A DNA stretch of 64,000 nucleotides, taken from Nocardia sp. NRRL S-836. GTDB taxonomy: Bacteria; Actinomycetota; Actinomycetes; Mycobacteriales; Pseudonocardiaceae. The notes under the pieces are model-generated. The model made no database searches, was not told the DNA's origin, and was given only the letters and a program-made list of their open reading frames with translations. This document shows positions 47,358-55,643 of the stretch, piece after piece (the stretch's first letter is position 1; every line of letters starts with the position of its first letter). The DNA lies in assembly GCF_001279525.1 (NCBI RefSeq), contig NZ_LGDY01000121.1, positions 7,750 through 71,749 on the forward strand. The letters are read 5' to 3'. Position numbers and translations under genes: made by a program.

Positions 47358-48886
47358 ACCTGCCCGACCGGGTACCGGCCAGCCGAATGCTGGTCACCAT
47401 CTCCACGGTGCTGCTCGTGATGACCGCGGTCGCGATCTCCTCGACCGTGCTCGCCCTGGACACGCTCTCCACCGAACGCGAGCGCGCCGTCGACGCCATC
47501 GAACCGGCCGCGCGTGAGGCCAAGGACCTCAACCGGGCGTTGCTGGACCAGGAGACCGGCGTGCGCGGCTACGCGCTCACCGGTGACCTGTCGTTCCTCA
47601 CGCCCTACGGCGAGGGCCAGGAGGCGGAGCGGAGGTCCGCGGACACCGTGCGCCGGCTCATCGGCGACCCGAACGGCCGGGTGGAGCGCATCGAGTCGCT
47701 GGCGCGGCAGTGGCGTGAGGAGTACGCGGAGCTCACGGTCGCGAACATCCGCCACTCCGGCCCGGCGCTGGCGCCCCCGCGGGACACCGACCGCGGCAAG
47801 GTGCTGTTCGACCAGATCCGCGAGCAGCAGACCGGGCTGCAGTCCGACATCAGCGAGCTCGGCCGCACCGCCCGCGCCGACCTGGGCCACGCGGCGAACG
47901 TGGTGCTGTGGCTGGTCATCGGCATGGGCGTGCTGCTGGTCGTGGTGATCGGCGGCCTGTCGCTGCTGCTGCACCGACTGCTGATCGGACCGCTCGGCAG
48001 CCTCGCCGCGCAGGTCAGGCAGGTCGCGTCCGGCGACTTCCGGCACGAGATCGACGTGCACGGCCCGCGCGAGACGGTGATGCTCGGCGAGGACGTCAAC
48101 GCGATGCGCCACCGCATCGTGCAGGAGCTCGCGACCCTCGACGAGGCGAAGACCGAGCTGCAGCGCTCGAACAGCGAGCTGGAGCAGTTCGCGTACGTGG
48201 CCTCGCACGACCTGCAAGAGCCGCTGCGCAAGGTGGCGTCGTTCTGCCAGCTGCTGCAACGCCGTTACGGCGGCCAGCTGGACGAACGCGCCGACCAGTA
48301 CATCGACTTCGCCGTCGACGGCGCGAAGCGGATGCAGGGACTGATCAACGACCTGCTGGCGTTCTCCCGCGTCGGCCGCATCACGCGCGAACGCACGATG
48401 GTCGACCTCAACCAGACCGTGCACCAGCTGCTGGACAGCTTCTCCGACCGCATCGAGGAGACCGGCGCGACCGTCGTGGTCGGCGACCTGCCGTCCGTGC
48501 GCGGCGAGGCGACCCTGCTCAGCGCGGTGTTCCAGAACCTGATGAGCAACGCGCTGAAGTTCCGCGGCCAGGACGCCCCGGTCATCTCCATCGAGGCGGA
48601 ACGCGACGGCGACATGTGGAAGTTCGCGGTCCAGGACAACGGCATCGGCATCGAGCCGGAGTACGCTGACCGGATCTTCGTCATCTTCCAGCGCCTGCAC
48701 CCCAAGGACGCGTATCCGGGCACGGGCATCGGACTGGCGATGTGCCGGAAGATCGTCGAATACCACGGCGGCACGATCTGGCTGAAAACCGATGTGGACT
48801 CCGGTACGCGCTTCGAGTTCACGCTGCCCGCCGTACCCGAGACACCGGCTGTGGCCGACACACCGTCTGAGGACACGAATGAATGA
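47354..48886 (+). CDS. CHASE3-HAMP sensor histidine kinase
   Basis: The 510-aa protein has a TM helix near residues 12-33, an extracellular CHASE3-type helical domain with [20 protein letters not shown], a second TM ([20 protein letters not shown]), a HAMP region, then a phytochrome-type HisKA ([19 protein letters not shown], phospho-His) and HATPase ([33 protein letters not shown]). The GTG start overlaps the phosphatase gene by 4 bp and the stop overlaps the next receiver gene by 8 bp. It is expected to phosphorylate one or both flanking receivers. Confidence 0.93.
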   Translation: MNLPDRVPASRMLVTISTVLLVMTAVAISSTVLALDTLSTERERAVDAIEPAAREAKDLNRALLDQETGVRGYALTGDLSFLTPYGEGQEAERRSADTVRRLIGDPNGRVERIESLARQWREEYAELTVANIRHSGPALAPPRDTDRGKVLFDQIREQQTGLQSDISELGRTARADLGHAANVVLWLVIGMGVLLVVVIGGLSLLLHRLLIGPLGSLAAQVRQVASGDFRHEIDVHGPRETVMLGEDVNAMRHRIVQELATLDEAKTELQRSNSELEQFAYVASHDLQEPLRKVASFCQLLQRRYGGQLDERADQYIDFAVDGAKRMQGLINDLLAFSRVGRITRERTMVDLNQTVHQLLDSFSDRIEETGATVVVGDLPSVRGEATLLSAVFQNLMSNALKFRGQDAPVISIEAERDGDMWKFAVQDNGIGIEPEYADRIFVIFQRLHPKDAYPGTGIGLAMCRKIVEYHGGTIWLKTDVDSGTRFEFTLPAVPETPAVADTPSEDTNE

Positions 48887-49319
48887 CTCACCGTTGACCG
48901 TGATCGACGTCCTGCTGGTCGAGGACGACCCCGGCGACGCGCTGATGACGCAGGAGGCGTTCGAGCACCACAAGATCCGCAACCAGCTGCACGTGGTGAA
49001 GGACGGCGTGGAGGCGCTGGAGTTCCTGCGCCGTGAGGGCCAGTACGCCGACGCGCCGCGGCCGGGCCTGATCCTGCTCGACCTCAACCTGCCCCGCAAG
49101 GACGGCCGCGAGGTGCTGGCCGAGATCAAGGCGGACGCCGAGCTGCGGTCCATCCCCGTGGTGGTGCTGACGACGTCGGAGGCGGAGGAGGACATCCTGC
49201 GCAGCTACAGCCTGTACGCGAACGCCTACGTCACCAAGCCGGTGGACTTCGACCGGTTCATCGACGTCGTGCGGCAGATCGACGACTTCTTCGTCACCGT
49301 GGTGAAGCTGCCGCGCTGA
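48879..49319 (+). CDS. Single-domain response regulator (Rcp1-like)
   Basis: The 146-aa protein is a lone receiver domain: [20 protein letters not shown], phospho-acceptor Asp in [24 protein letters not shown] (Thr switch) and [11 protein letters not shown] (Lys-Pro). It resembles Rcp1/phytochrome-partner receivers, matching the phytochrome-type HisKA upstream. With no output domain it probably relays phosphate or acts as a sink. ATG 48879 overlaps the kinase stop by 8 bp. Confidence 0.93.
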   Translation: MNDSPLTVIDVLLVEDDPGDALMTQEAFEHHKIRNQLHVVKDGVEALEFLRREGQYADAPRPGLILLDLNLPRKDGREVLAEIKADAELRSIPVVVLTTSEAEEDILRSYSLYANAYVTKPVDFDRFIDVVRQIDDFFVTVVKLPR

Positions 49320-49400
49320 TCACCGCCGCGCTGGTGGCTCGTCTTCCGCGCTCCCGCGCAGCGAGCCGCCGGCGTGGTGCGGCAGGTCGTCATCGAACGT

Positions 49401-49425
49401 CACGCGTCCGGGTGAGCCGGACGCG
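49401..49425. terminator. Hairpin after the phosphorelay operon
   Basis: ACGCGTCCGG (49401-49410) and CCGGACGCGT (49416-49425) with a 5-nt loop lie between the receiver gene and the opposing small gene. Confidence 0.65.
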
Positions 49426-49443
49426 TCGAGCACATCGGGACTG

Positions 49444-49575
49444 TCAGTCGACGCTCAGCACGATCAACGGGTCGTCGTCCGCCTGGACGACCCACTGCTG
49501 CTCTTCGCGCGGTTCGGGGATCACGGGCGCCCATATGCCGTCGCCACCGGGCCTGGTTTCCTTCGGCAGTGTCAT
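49444..49575 (-). CDS. 43-aa conserved-looking small protein coupled to PlsC
   Basis: An ATG at 49575 opens a 43-codon frame ending TGA at 49444. The product begins MTLPKETRPGGDGIWAPVIP, continues EPREEQQWVVQADDD and ends PLIVLSVD. Its ATG overlaps the stop of the acyltransferase gene by 4 bp (ATGA), the same coupling used by real genes throughout this window, and the frame ends just before a hairpin. The protein is acidic, without a TM helix or signal. Family unknown. Being short it is easy to miss. Confidence 0.65.
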   Translation of the reverse strand: MTLPKETRPGGDGIWAPVIPEPREEQQWVVQADDDPLIVLSVD

Positions 49576-50297
49576 GCACTTCGGCTACCCGCTTGCTGGG
49601 AACGTATGCCGGACAGCATCGTCGTAATCGCGTCCATGACCCGCGAGGTCGCCTCGGCGAGCACCTCGGTGGTCAGTTCCAGGTCGTAGAGGTCGCTCAG
49701 ATCGACCGGTGCCCCGGCCACGACCTCGACCTTCTTGCGCGGCAGCAGCCTGGGCAGGACCGTGCCCCTGGGCAGCAGGTCCTGCGTGCCCCACTCCGCG
49801 ACCGGGACGACCGGCACGCGGCTCTCCAGCGCCATCCGCGCCACGCCGGACTTGCCCCTCATCGGCCAGTTGTCGGGGTCGGTGGTGAAGGTGCCCTCGG
49901 GGAACACCATCACGCACTCCCCCGCCTTGAGCGCCTCGACGGCCGGGCGCAGGGCCTGGGCGGCCTTCACGGTGCCGCGTTCGACCGGGATGTGGCCGCC
50001 GGAGCGCATCACCCGGCCGAACAGCGGCAGCCGCCACAGGGACGCCTTGGCGAGGATGCGCGGGACCCGGTTCGACAGCAGCGCGAAGACGACGGCGGCG
50101 ACCGTGTCGGAGTTGGACAGGTGGTTGAACGCGAGGATCACGCCGCCGCTGCCGGGCACGTGCTGACGGCCGCGCACGCGCAGACGGACGAACACCACGA
50201 CGATCGGCCACAGGACGTCGATGGCCAGCGAGAACCAGAAACCTCTGCCCCTGCGTGGCATCTTCCACGTCCAGGCGGCGAGCTCGAGCGGAGTCAC
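49572..50297 (-). CDS. 1-acyl-sn-glycerol-3-phosphate acyltransferase (PlsC-like)
   Basis: The 241-aa protein has an N-terminal hydrophobic helix (FSLAIDVLWPIVVVFVRL) and the PlsC motifs NHLSNSD (H-x4-D), SGGHIPVERG, and MVFPEGTFT (motif III). It transfers an acyl group to lysophospholipid or a related acceptor at the membrane. The GTG start at 50297 has GGA about 9 bp upstream. Its stop overlaps the start of the 43-aa gene. Confidence 0.92.
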   Translation of the reverse strand: MTPLELAAWTWKMPRRGRGFWFSLAIDVLWPIVVVFVRLRVRGRQHVPGSGGVILAFNHLSNSDTVAAVVFALLSNRVPRILAKASLWRLPLFGRVMRSGGHIPVERGTVKAAQALRPAVEALKAGECVMVFPEGTFTTDPDNWPMRGKSGVARMALESRVPVVPVAEWGTQDLLPRGTVLPRLLPRKKVEVVAGAPVDLSDLYDLELTTEVLAEATSRVMDAITTMLSGIRSQQAGSRSA

Positions 50298-50345
50298 GGG
50301 TGGTATTCCAACACGCGGACCCGGGACAGGTCCCCGATCCGGCGG

Positions 50346-51668
50346 TCAGGAACCGACGCGACGATCGACGATCGTGACCGTCGGGCGGGCGTACCGGTCG
50401 AGTGCTGCCTGCGCCTCGCCCAGCTCGGCTTCTCCCGCTCTCCCGGCGATGTCGTCGAGAACGGGCTCGAGCCTGCGCTCGGTCAGTCGTTTGACGACGC
50501 TTTCGGTCATGCCCGTGATGCCGGCGTCGTTGGCCACCGCGGTCACCTCCGGGTCGGGGCGCTCGCCGGCCGGTGCCCGACGACGTCGGGGAACGAAGAG
50601 GAACCTCCTCGCCAGGCCCAGGTGCGCGGCCGCGCACAGGCCTGCCGCACGGTGGACAGCCCGTACCGCGAGCACGCCGGAGAGCAGTCGAGTTCGCCGG
50701 CTGTCGTGGCCGGATGAGAGGCGGTGCAGGCAGGCTTGTCGCACGACCTGCTCCAGGGAGGGAGACCGGATGGCGTCTTCGACGCCTCGTACGTCCCCTT
50801 CCAGCAGCTGTGGGTACCTCCGGCGCACCTGAGCCACGTACTCGGGCGAGCGCTGACCCAGCATCATGTCGCGCTTGAGCCACTCCGCTTCGTGCGGACC
50901 GCTGGGGGCCTCCGTCCCGGGGTCCCAGGGAACGCCGTACTGGCGGATCTCACCCATGAAGACCTCGACCGACATGGATCCGCCGCCGACCGGCCGCCTG
51001 ACGGTGAACGAGCGCATTTCTTCGCGCATTCTGTCGATCAGCTCCGTGGCGAGGAGAGCTCGCCGGACGAACTCCGGGGATTCCACCTCCACCTCACCGG
51101 AGATCAGCGGCGACAGCGAATCATTGGCGGCGGCACCGAGTGCGACGCTTTTCTTGAACAGCCTCCAGAGATTCGACTCGTCGCTCGTGCCCGTCCAGGT
51201 CCTCGTTCTTCCGTCGCTGTACGCGGATGCGATTCGGGTGTCCGGCATGCCATCGGCGCTCACGACGACCGTGGGCGCGTTCCACGTGATGATGGACGCG
51301 AAAGCCTGGCGTGGCGGGTGACCGGCTCCGGATGCTTGCGCCAGGTCGGCGTAGTAGCGCCGGAACGCGTACCCGGACCGCCCGGCGCGGAGGTCCCCGA
51401 ACGCCTGCTCGACCTCCTGCCCGGTCTCCACGGCGAACCGTGCCACCGCGCTGCCGCAGAACCCCAGGCCGACGAGCAACCGCCGCACGTCGTCCCGGCT
51501 GAGCTCCGCCACCTCGGGCAGCTCGGCGAGCACCTCGGAACTCAGCTCTTTCACGAAGACCTCTGCCGCCGCCGCGCTTTTCCCGGCACCCCGGGCCGCC
51601 GGAGGAAGACGCCGCAGAATCCACTCGTCTGCTCGGGCGACGGCTCCCGAAGTCGCTGAATGAACCAT
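50346..51668 (-). CDS. Hypothetical protein, possibly PrnB/indoleamine dioxygenase superfamily
   Basis: The 440-aa protein is largely helical. Segments PSGPHEAEWLKRDMMLG and YAFRRYYADLAQASG recall the conserved S-G-x-H-x(n)-RD-x-LG pattern of the monodechloroaminopyrrolnitrin synthase (PrnB)/IDO-like heme superfamily, and IITWNAPTVVVSADGMPDTR and AYSDGRTRTWTGTSDES are distinctive but unassigned. This is a weak resemblance judged by eye. The start is ATG 51668; the upstream region to 51746 reads open but lacks coding character and falls in an AT-richer promoter. No tailoring enzymes adjoin it, so the role is unknown. Confidence 0.6.
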   Translation of the reverse strand: MVHSATSGAVARADEWILRRLPPAARGAGKSAAAAEVFVKELSSEVLAELPEVAELSRDDVRRLLVGLGFCGSAVARFAVETGQEVEQAFGDLRAGRSGYAFRRYYADLAQASGAGHPPRQAFASIITWNAPTVVVSADGMPDTRIASAYSDGRTRTWTGTSDESNLWRLFKKSVALGAAANDSLSPLISGEVEVESPEFVRRALLATELIDRMREEMRSFTVRRPVGGGSMSVEVFMGEIRQYGVPWDPGTEAPSGPHEAEWLKRDMMLGQRSPEYVAQVRRRYPQLLEGDVRGVEDAIRSPSLEQVVRQACLHRLSSGHDSRRTRLLSGVLAVRAVHRAAGLCAAAHLGLARRFLFVPRRRRAPAGERPDPEVTAVANDAGITGMTESVVKRLTERRLEPVLDDIAGRAGEAELGEAQAALDRYARPTVTIVDRRVGS

Positions 51669-51807
51669 CGCAAACTCCGACCGGAATCCGACGAGTCGAC
51701 AATAAAGAGATGACGTCGACTGTAGTTTCCCCGCCGGGCAGAACACAGCGAAAACGAGGGAATGCCCGTTCGGTCGTCAGCCTTGCCCGAAACCCCTTCA
51801 GACGCGG

Positions 51808-52797
51808 TCAGGGCAGGTACTCGAACACGCCCCCGGACTCCGTCCGCGTCAGTTGACCACGTTCGACGAGAACGTCGAGGTGCGCGGCCGTCTCGCCGAT
51901 GGCCAGCACCTGGTTGAACATGTCGAGGTCGTCGAACCGGCGCTGGCGGCGGGTCCAGCCGATCTTGCGGGCGGTCTCGAACGCGGTGCCCGCGACGGCC
52001 TTGCCGATCTCCTCCAGGCGCTGCTCGTGGAAGTGCAGCAACTCGTCCACGCGGGCGTGCGAGCTGTCGGTCACCGGGCCGTGCGCGGGCAACAGCTTGA
52101 GGTCCGGCAACGTGCGGGTGAGCCGCAACGAGGTCATGTAGTCACCCAGCGGCAGTGCGGGGCGCAACGGCTCGAAGCCGATCGACGGGGTGATGTGCGG
52201 CAGCACGTGGTCGCCGGAGAACAGCACCTTCGCGGTGTGGTCGACGAACACGACGTGGCCGCGGGTGTGTCCTGGCGTCGGGACGACCTCCAGCCGGCGG
52301 TGTTCGAGGTCGAGGGTCGACGCCGTGAGCCACTCGTCGGGTTCCTCGTAGTCGCGCAGGGCCTCACCGCGGTCGACGTGGTGCATGATCTTGATCCACG
52401 TCTCCGCCAGCTCGCCGGCACCCCATTTGCGCAGGTCGTCAACGTGCTGGTCGTCCTGGCCGTGCAGCATGTGCCGCAACGACGGCTGCTCACCGAGGCC
52501 CAGTCCGATCCGGCTGCCGAACAGCCGCCGCAGCGACACCGCCATCGTGAAGTGGTCGCGGTGCACGTGCGTGACGAGGAACCTGCGGATGTCCTCGAAG
52601 CCCTTGCCGAGGGTGCCGAGCGCGGCTTCGAGCTGGTCGCGGGCCTCGTCGAGCGCCCAGCCCGAGTCGATCATGACCAGGCCGTCGCCGTCCTCGATCG
52701 CGTACACGTTGACCGCGCGCAGGCCGTCGTTCGGCAGCGGCAGCGGGATGCGGTGCACGCCTGGTGCCACCTCGAACGCGCCCGGTTCACTCCACAC
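51808..52797 (-). CDS. MBL-fold metallo-hydrolase
   Basis: The 329-aa protein has the metallo-beta-lactamase motif THVHRDHFTM (H-x-H-x-D-H), VPTPGHTRGHVVFVD, FSGDHVLPHI, and a C-terminal winged region (EIGKAVAGTAFETARKIGWT) typical of the LACTB2/glyoxalase-like hydrolases. Zinc-dependent hydrolysis of an unknown ester or thioester is expected. GTG 52797 is supported by GAGGTGAG about 10 bp upstream. It follows a small GNAT gene by 34 bp in the same direction. Confidence 0.9.
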   Translation of the reverse strand: MWSEPGAFEVAPGVHRIPLPLPNDGLRAVNVYAIEDGDGLVMIDSGWALDEARDQLEAALGTLGKGFEDIRRFLVTHVHRDHFTMAVSLRRLFGSRIGLGLGEQPSLRHMLHGQDDQHVDDLRKWGAGELAETWIKIMHHVDRGEALRDYEEPDEWLTASTLDLEHRRLEVVPTPGHTRGHVVFVDHTAKVLFSGDHVLPHITPSIGFEPLRPALPLGDYMTSLRLTRTLPDLKLLPAHGPVTDSSHARVDELLHFHEQRLEEIGKAVAGTAFETARKIGWTRRQRRFDDLDMFNQVLAIGETAAHLDVLVERGQLTRTESGGVFEYLP

Positions 52798-52831
52798 GCC
52801 CGCTCACCTCATTGTTAGCGCTTGCAACTAT

Positions 52832-53110
52832 CTACCGGACGGTAACACGGTATTCGGGGTGTTTGTCGATGTACTTCGCCACGAACGGGCACAGCGGTGA
52901 AACCTTTACCCCACGGGCCTGAACATCGTCCAGCGCGAACTTCGCGAGCTGGCCACCGAGCCCCTGCCCGGCGTAGGCGTCGTCGACCTCGGTGTGCACG
53001 AGGGCGAGGACGCCGTCCACGGTCCGGTACTCCAGGAAACCGGCGAGCTGACCGTCGACGTGGACCTCGTAGCGGCTCTCGGCCTCGTTGTTGGTGACCA
53101 TGTCGACCAT
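52832..53110 (-). CDS. Small GNAT-like acetyltransferase (YjdJ type)
   Basis: The 92-aa protein is a short GNAT-like domain: GQLAGFLEYRTVDGVLALVH, TEVDDAYAGQGLGGQLAKFA (acetyl-CoA loop Q-x-L-G) and PLCPFVAKYIDKHPEY with the conserved Cys of the YjdJ/GCN5-like family. Such proteins are about 90-100 aa. ATG 53110 is used; ATG 53101 is close by. It likely shares a transcript with the MBL gene. Confidence 0.9.
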   Translation of the reverse strand: MVDMVTNNEAESRYEVHVDGQLAGFLEYRTVDGVLALVHTEVDDAYAGQGLGGQLAKFALDDVQARGVKVSPLCPFVAKYIDKHPEYRVTVR

Positions 53111-53131
53111 CTAACCCCGCGCGCTGGAAAA

Positions 53132-54118
53132 ATGACGGCCATGGACGTCTACCTGCTGATCCTCGGCGATCACCTGCCCAACCCGTGCACGGGGCGGGAG
53201 GTGCCGCAGGCCGACCGGCTGCGGGCGATGGTCGAGCAGGCCGTGGTGGCCGAGGAGGCCGGTTTCGCCGGCGTCGCGATCGGCGAGCACCACTTCACCC
53301 GCTACATCGTGTCCGCGCCCGAGCTGCTGCTCGCGGCAGTGGCGGCGCGGACGTCCACGCTGCGGCTGTCCACCGGCGTCACGCTGCTCGCCCACCGCGA
53401 CCCCGTGCTGGTGGCCGAGGCGCTGGCCACGCTCGACGTGCTGTCGAACGGCCGCGCCGAGCTGATCGTGGCGCGCGGGGTGGACCAGCAGACCGACGCG
53501 GCGTTCGGGGTGCAGCCCGGTGAGCTGCGGGCCCGGTTCGAGGAGCACCTGCGGCTGCTGCTCAAGCTGCTGGAGGAGCCGGAGGTGAGCTGGGACGGGC
53601 GGTTCCGCGGCCAGCTGACCGAGGTGACGACGACGCCGCGGCCGGTGCAGACACCGCGGCCGACGGTGTGGATCGGGTCGGGGTCGGCGGTGTCGGCCGA
53701 CCTGGGCGCGGAGCTGGAGATGCCGCTGATGCTGCCGTCGACGTTGCGCGACCCGTCGATCTACCTGGAGGTGGTGCAGCGGTACCGGGAACGCTTCCCC
53801 ACCGGCCGGGTCGGGGTGCCCAGCCACGTGTTCGTGGCGGAGGCGGACGCGCGGGAACGCTGGCGGCCGCACCTGGCCGAGTACGCGCGGTTCGCCGATC
53901 CGTGGCGCGGGGACGGTGACATCGATGTCGACGAGATCATGTCGGGCGCGGCGGTCTGCGGGACGCCGGACGAGGTGGCGGAGCGGCTGAACGCGTTGGC
54001 GCGCACGCTGTCCATCGACACGCACCTGGTGATGGTGGACATCGGCGGCATGCCGCACGAATCGGTCATCGAGACGATCCGGCTGTTCGGTGCCGAGGTG
54101 CTGCCGAAACTTGTTTAA
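53132..54118 (+). CDS. LLM-class flavin-dependent oxidoreductase
   Basis: The 328-aa luciferase-like protein has AEEAGFAGVAIGEHHF, LLLAAVAARTSTLRLSTGVT and DVLSNGRAELIVARGVDQQT, the usual flavin-barrel landmarks, and VVQRYRERFPTGRVGVPSHV near the C-terminus. It uses FMN or F420; which is not clear. The start may be ATG 53132 or 53141. It is divergent from the GNAT gene with only 21 bp between, so the promoters overlap. Confidence 0.9.
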   Translation: MTAMDVYLLILGDHLPNPCTGREVPQADRLRAMVEQAVVAEEAGFAGVAIGEHHFTRYIVSAPELLLAAVAARTSTLRLSTGVTLLAHRDPVLVAEALATLDVLSNGRAELIVARGVDQQTDAAFGVQPGELRARFEEHLRLLLKLLEEPEVSWDGRFRGQLTEVTTTPRPVQTPRPTVWIGSGSAVSADLGAELEMPLMLPSTLRDPSIYLEVVQRYRERFPTGRVGVPSHVFVAEADARERWRPHLAEYARFADPWRGDGDIDVDEIMSGAAVCGTPDEVAERLNALARTLSIDTHLVMVDIGGMPHESVIETIRLFGAEVLPKLV

Positions 54119-54164
54119 CACCAACGGCGCCAAGGCTTAACACGCGGCGACCAGGATTCGTCGC

Positions 54165-54650
54165 GTGGGCATCACCGTCATCGGCATCACGCACCCCGAC
54201 CAGGTCGAGGCACTCCCCGGCGGCACGAACGTGCTGGTGCTGGCCGACGACGGCACGTTCGCCGACGAGTTCCTCGACACCGACCTCGGCGCGCACCAGC
54301 TGGTGGTGCGCGCCTCCGGGCGCGGGTCGGCGTTCTTCGCGGTGGCGGACAAGGCCCGCGAGCTGGGTGCGGATCGGATCCTCTTCGGTGGTGCGCACGA
54401 CACCGCCGCCTCGTTCGTCACCGGGGAGGATCCCGTGCTCGTGCTGGGCGTGCGCCCGCCGGGCGGCCCGATCGCGCTCAACGCCGCGTTCTCGCGGTGG
54501 CTGGACCGCTGGCCGCGGCCGGCGAACGCCTACCGCGGCGACGTGGACCACTGGCTCGCCGCGAACGCGCTGCGCGAAGGCCTGCGGGTGGAGTTGGTTT
54601 CGTGGCGGATGGAACCGACCGTCCCCATGCGACGGAAGTTGACGGCCTGA
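54165..54650 (+). CDS. Hypothetical protein, 161 aa
   Basis: No family is recognised. It has an alternating alpha/beta look: MGITVIGITHPDQVEAL, NVLVLADDGTFADEF, HQLVVRASGRGSAFFAVADK, DRILFGGAHDTAAS, VLVLGVRPPGG, and a C-terminal helical part with ANAYRGDVDHWLAANALREG. Suggestive of a small Rossmann-like fold but without a nucleotide motif. GTG 54165 has no ribosome binding site and could be leaderless. It follows the LLM gene by 46 bp. Confidence 0.65.
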   Translation: MGITVIGITHPDQVEALPGGTNVLVLADDGTFADEFLDTDLGAHQLVVRASGRGSAFFAVADKARELGADRILFGGAHDTAASFVTGEDPVLVLGVRPPGGPIALNAAFSRWLDRWPRPANAYRGDVDHWLAANALREGLRVELVSWRMEPTVPMRRKLTA

Positions 54651-54729
54651 TCATCCGAAGGCGGAAGACAGTGTGCCGCCGGTGAAATACCGTTCCCCCG
54701 TCACCACGCGATGACGCGCACGCACAGCA

Positions 54730-54747
54730 GCTGAGAGGTTTCTCAGC
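54730..54747. promoter_or_regulatory. Dyad upstream of the ABC exporter operon
   Basis: GCTGAGA (54730-54736) and TCTCAGC (54741-54747) flank GGTT, 123 bp before the ATPase start in a 219-bp non-coding stretch. It may be an operator or a leader hairpin. Confidence 0.4.
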
Positions 54748-54869
54748 GTGCCCGTGCTGGGGTGTGGGCACACTGGTTTCAGGGTGATCTCAGGGGAAGA
54801 CCTGAGCCTCCGGTGTGGCCGCGCCACCGAAGATGGTGCGCAAGGAACTCCACAGGAGGGGACAGACAG

Positions 54870-55643
54870 GTGAGCGCGTCCGATGGGGTCGCGGCGAGAG
54901 CCGTCGACGTGTGGAAGGAATACGGGTCCGGCGACGCCGCCGTGACCGCGCTCGCGGGGGTGAGCGTCGAGTTGGAGCGGTCGCGGTTCACCGCGATCAT
55001 GGGCCCTTCGGGATCGGGCAAGTCGACCCTGATGCACTGCCTGGCCGGGTTGGACGACGTGACCCGCGGCGAGGTGTGGGTGGGTGACACGAAGGTCACC
55101 GGCCTGCGGGACCGGGGGCTCACCGAGCTGCGGCGCGACAAGGTCGGTTTCATCTTCCAGCAGTTCAACCTCCTGCCGACGCTGACGGCGGAGGAGAACA
55201 TCACGCTGCCGCTCGCCATCGGCGGCAGGAAGGTCGACCCGGCGTGGTTCGACGTCGTCGTCGACACGGTCGGCCTGCGGGACCGGCTCTCGCACCGCCC
55301 GACGCAGCTCTCGGGCGGGCAGCAGCAGCGCGTGGCGTGTGCCCGTGCGCTCGTCTCCCGGCCCGAGGTCGTGTTCGCGGACGAGCCGACCGGCAACCTG
55401 GACTCCCAGTCCGGTGCCGAGGTGCTCGGGTTCCTGCAGCGCTCCGCCCGCGAGTTCGGTCAGACGATCGTGATGGTCACGCACGACCCGAACGCCGCGG
55501 CGTACGCCGACCGCGTCATCTTCCTCAAGGACGGCCACATCGTCCGCGAGCTGCTGGCGCCGTCGGCGGACGAGGTGCTCGACACGATGAAGCACCTCGA
55601 CGCGCCCGAGATGGCCGGGCACAGCGGTAGCAGCCATGCTTAA
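54870..55643 (+). CDS. ABC transporter ATP-binding protein (MacB/LolD-like)
   Basis: The 257-aa ATPase has Walker A GPSGSGKST, Q-loop FIFQQFNLLPTLTAEENI, signature LSGGQQQRVACARAL, Walker B VVFADEPTGNLDS and the H-loop VTHDP. The FNLLPTLTAEENITLPL and EPTGNLDS patterns define the MacB/LolD/FtsE branch. GTG 54870 is chosen for AGGAGGGG 8 bp upstream. Its stop overlaps the permease ATG at 55636 by 8 bp, so the two form one exporter. Confidence 0.95.
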   Translation: MSASDGVAARAVDVWKEYGSGDAAVTALAGVSVELERSRFTAIMGPSGSGKSTLMHCLAGLDDVTRGEVWVGDTKVTGLRDRGLTELRRDKVGFIFQQFNLLPTLTAEENITLPLAIGGRKVDPAWFDVVVDTVGLRDRLSHRPTQLSGGQQQRVACARALVSRPEVVFADEPTGNLDSQSGAEVLGFLQRSAREFGQTIVMVTHDPNAAAYADRVIFLKDGHIVRELLAPSADEVLDTMKHLDAPEMAGHSGSSHA

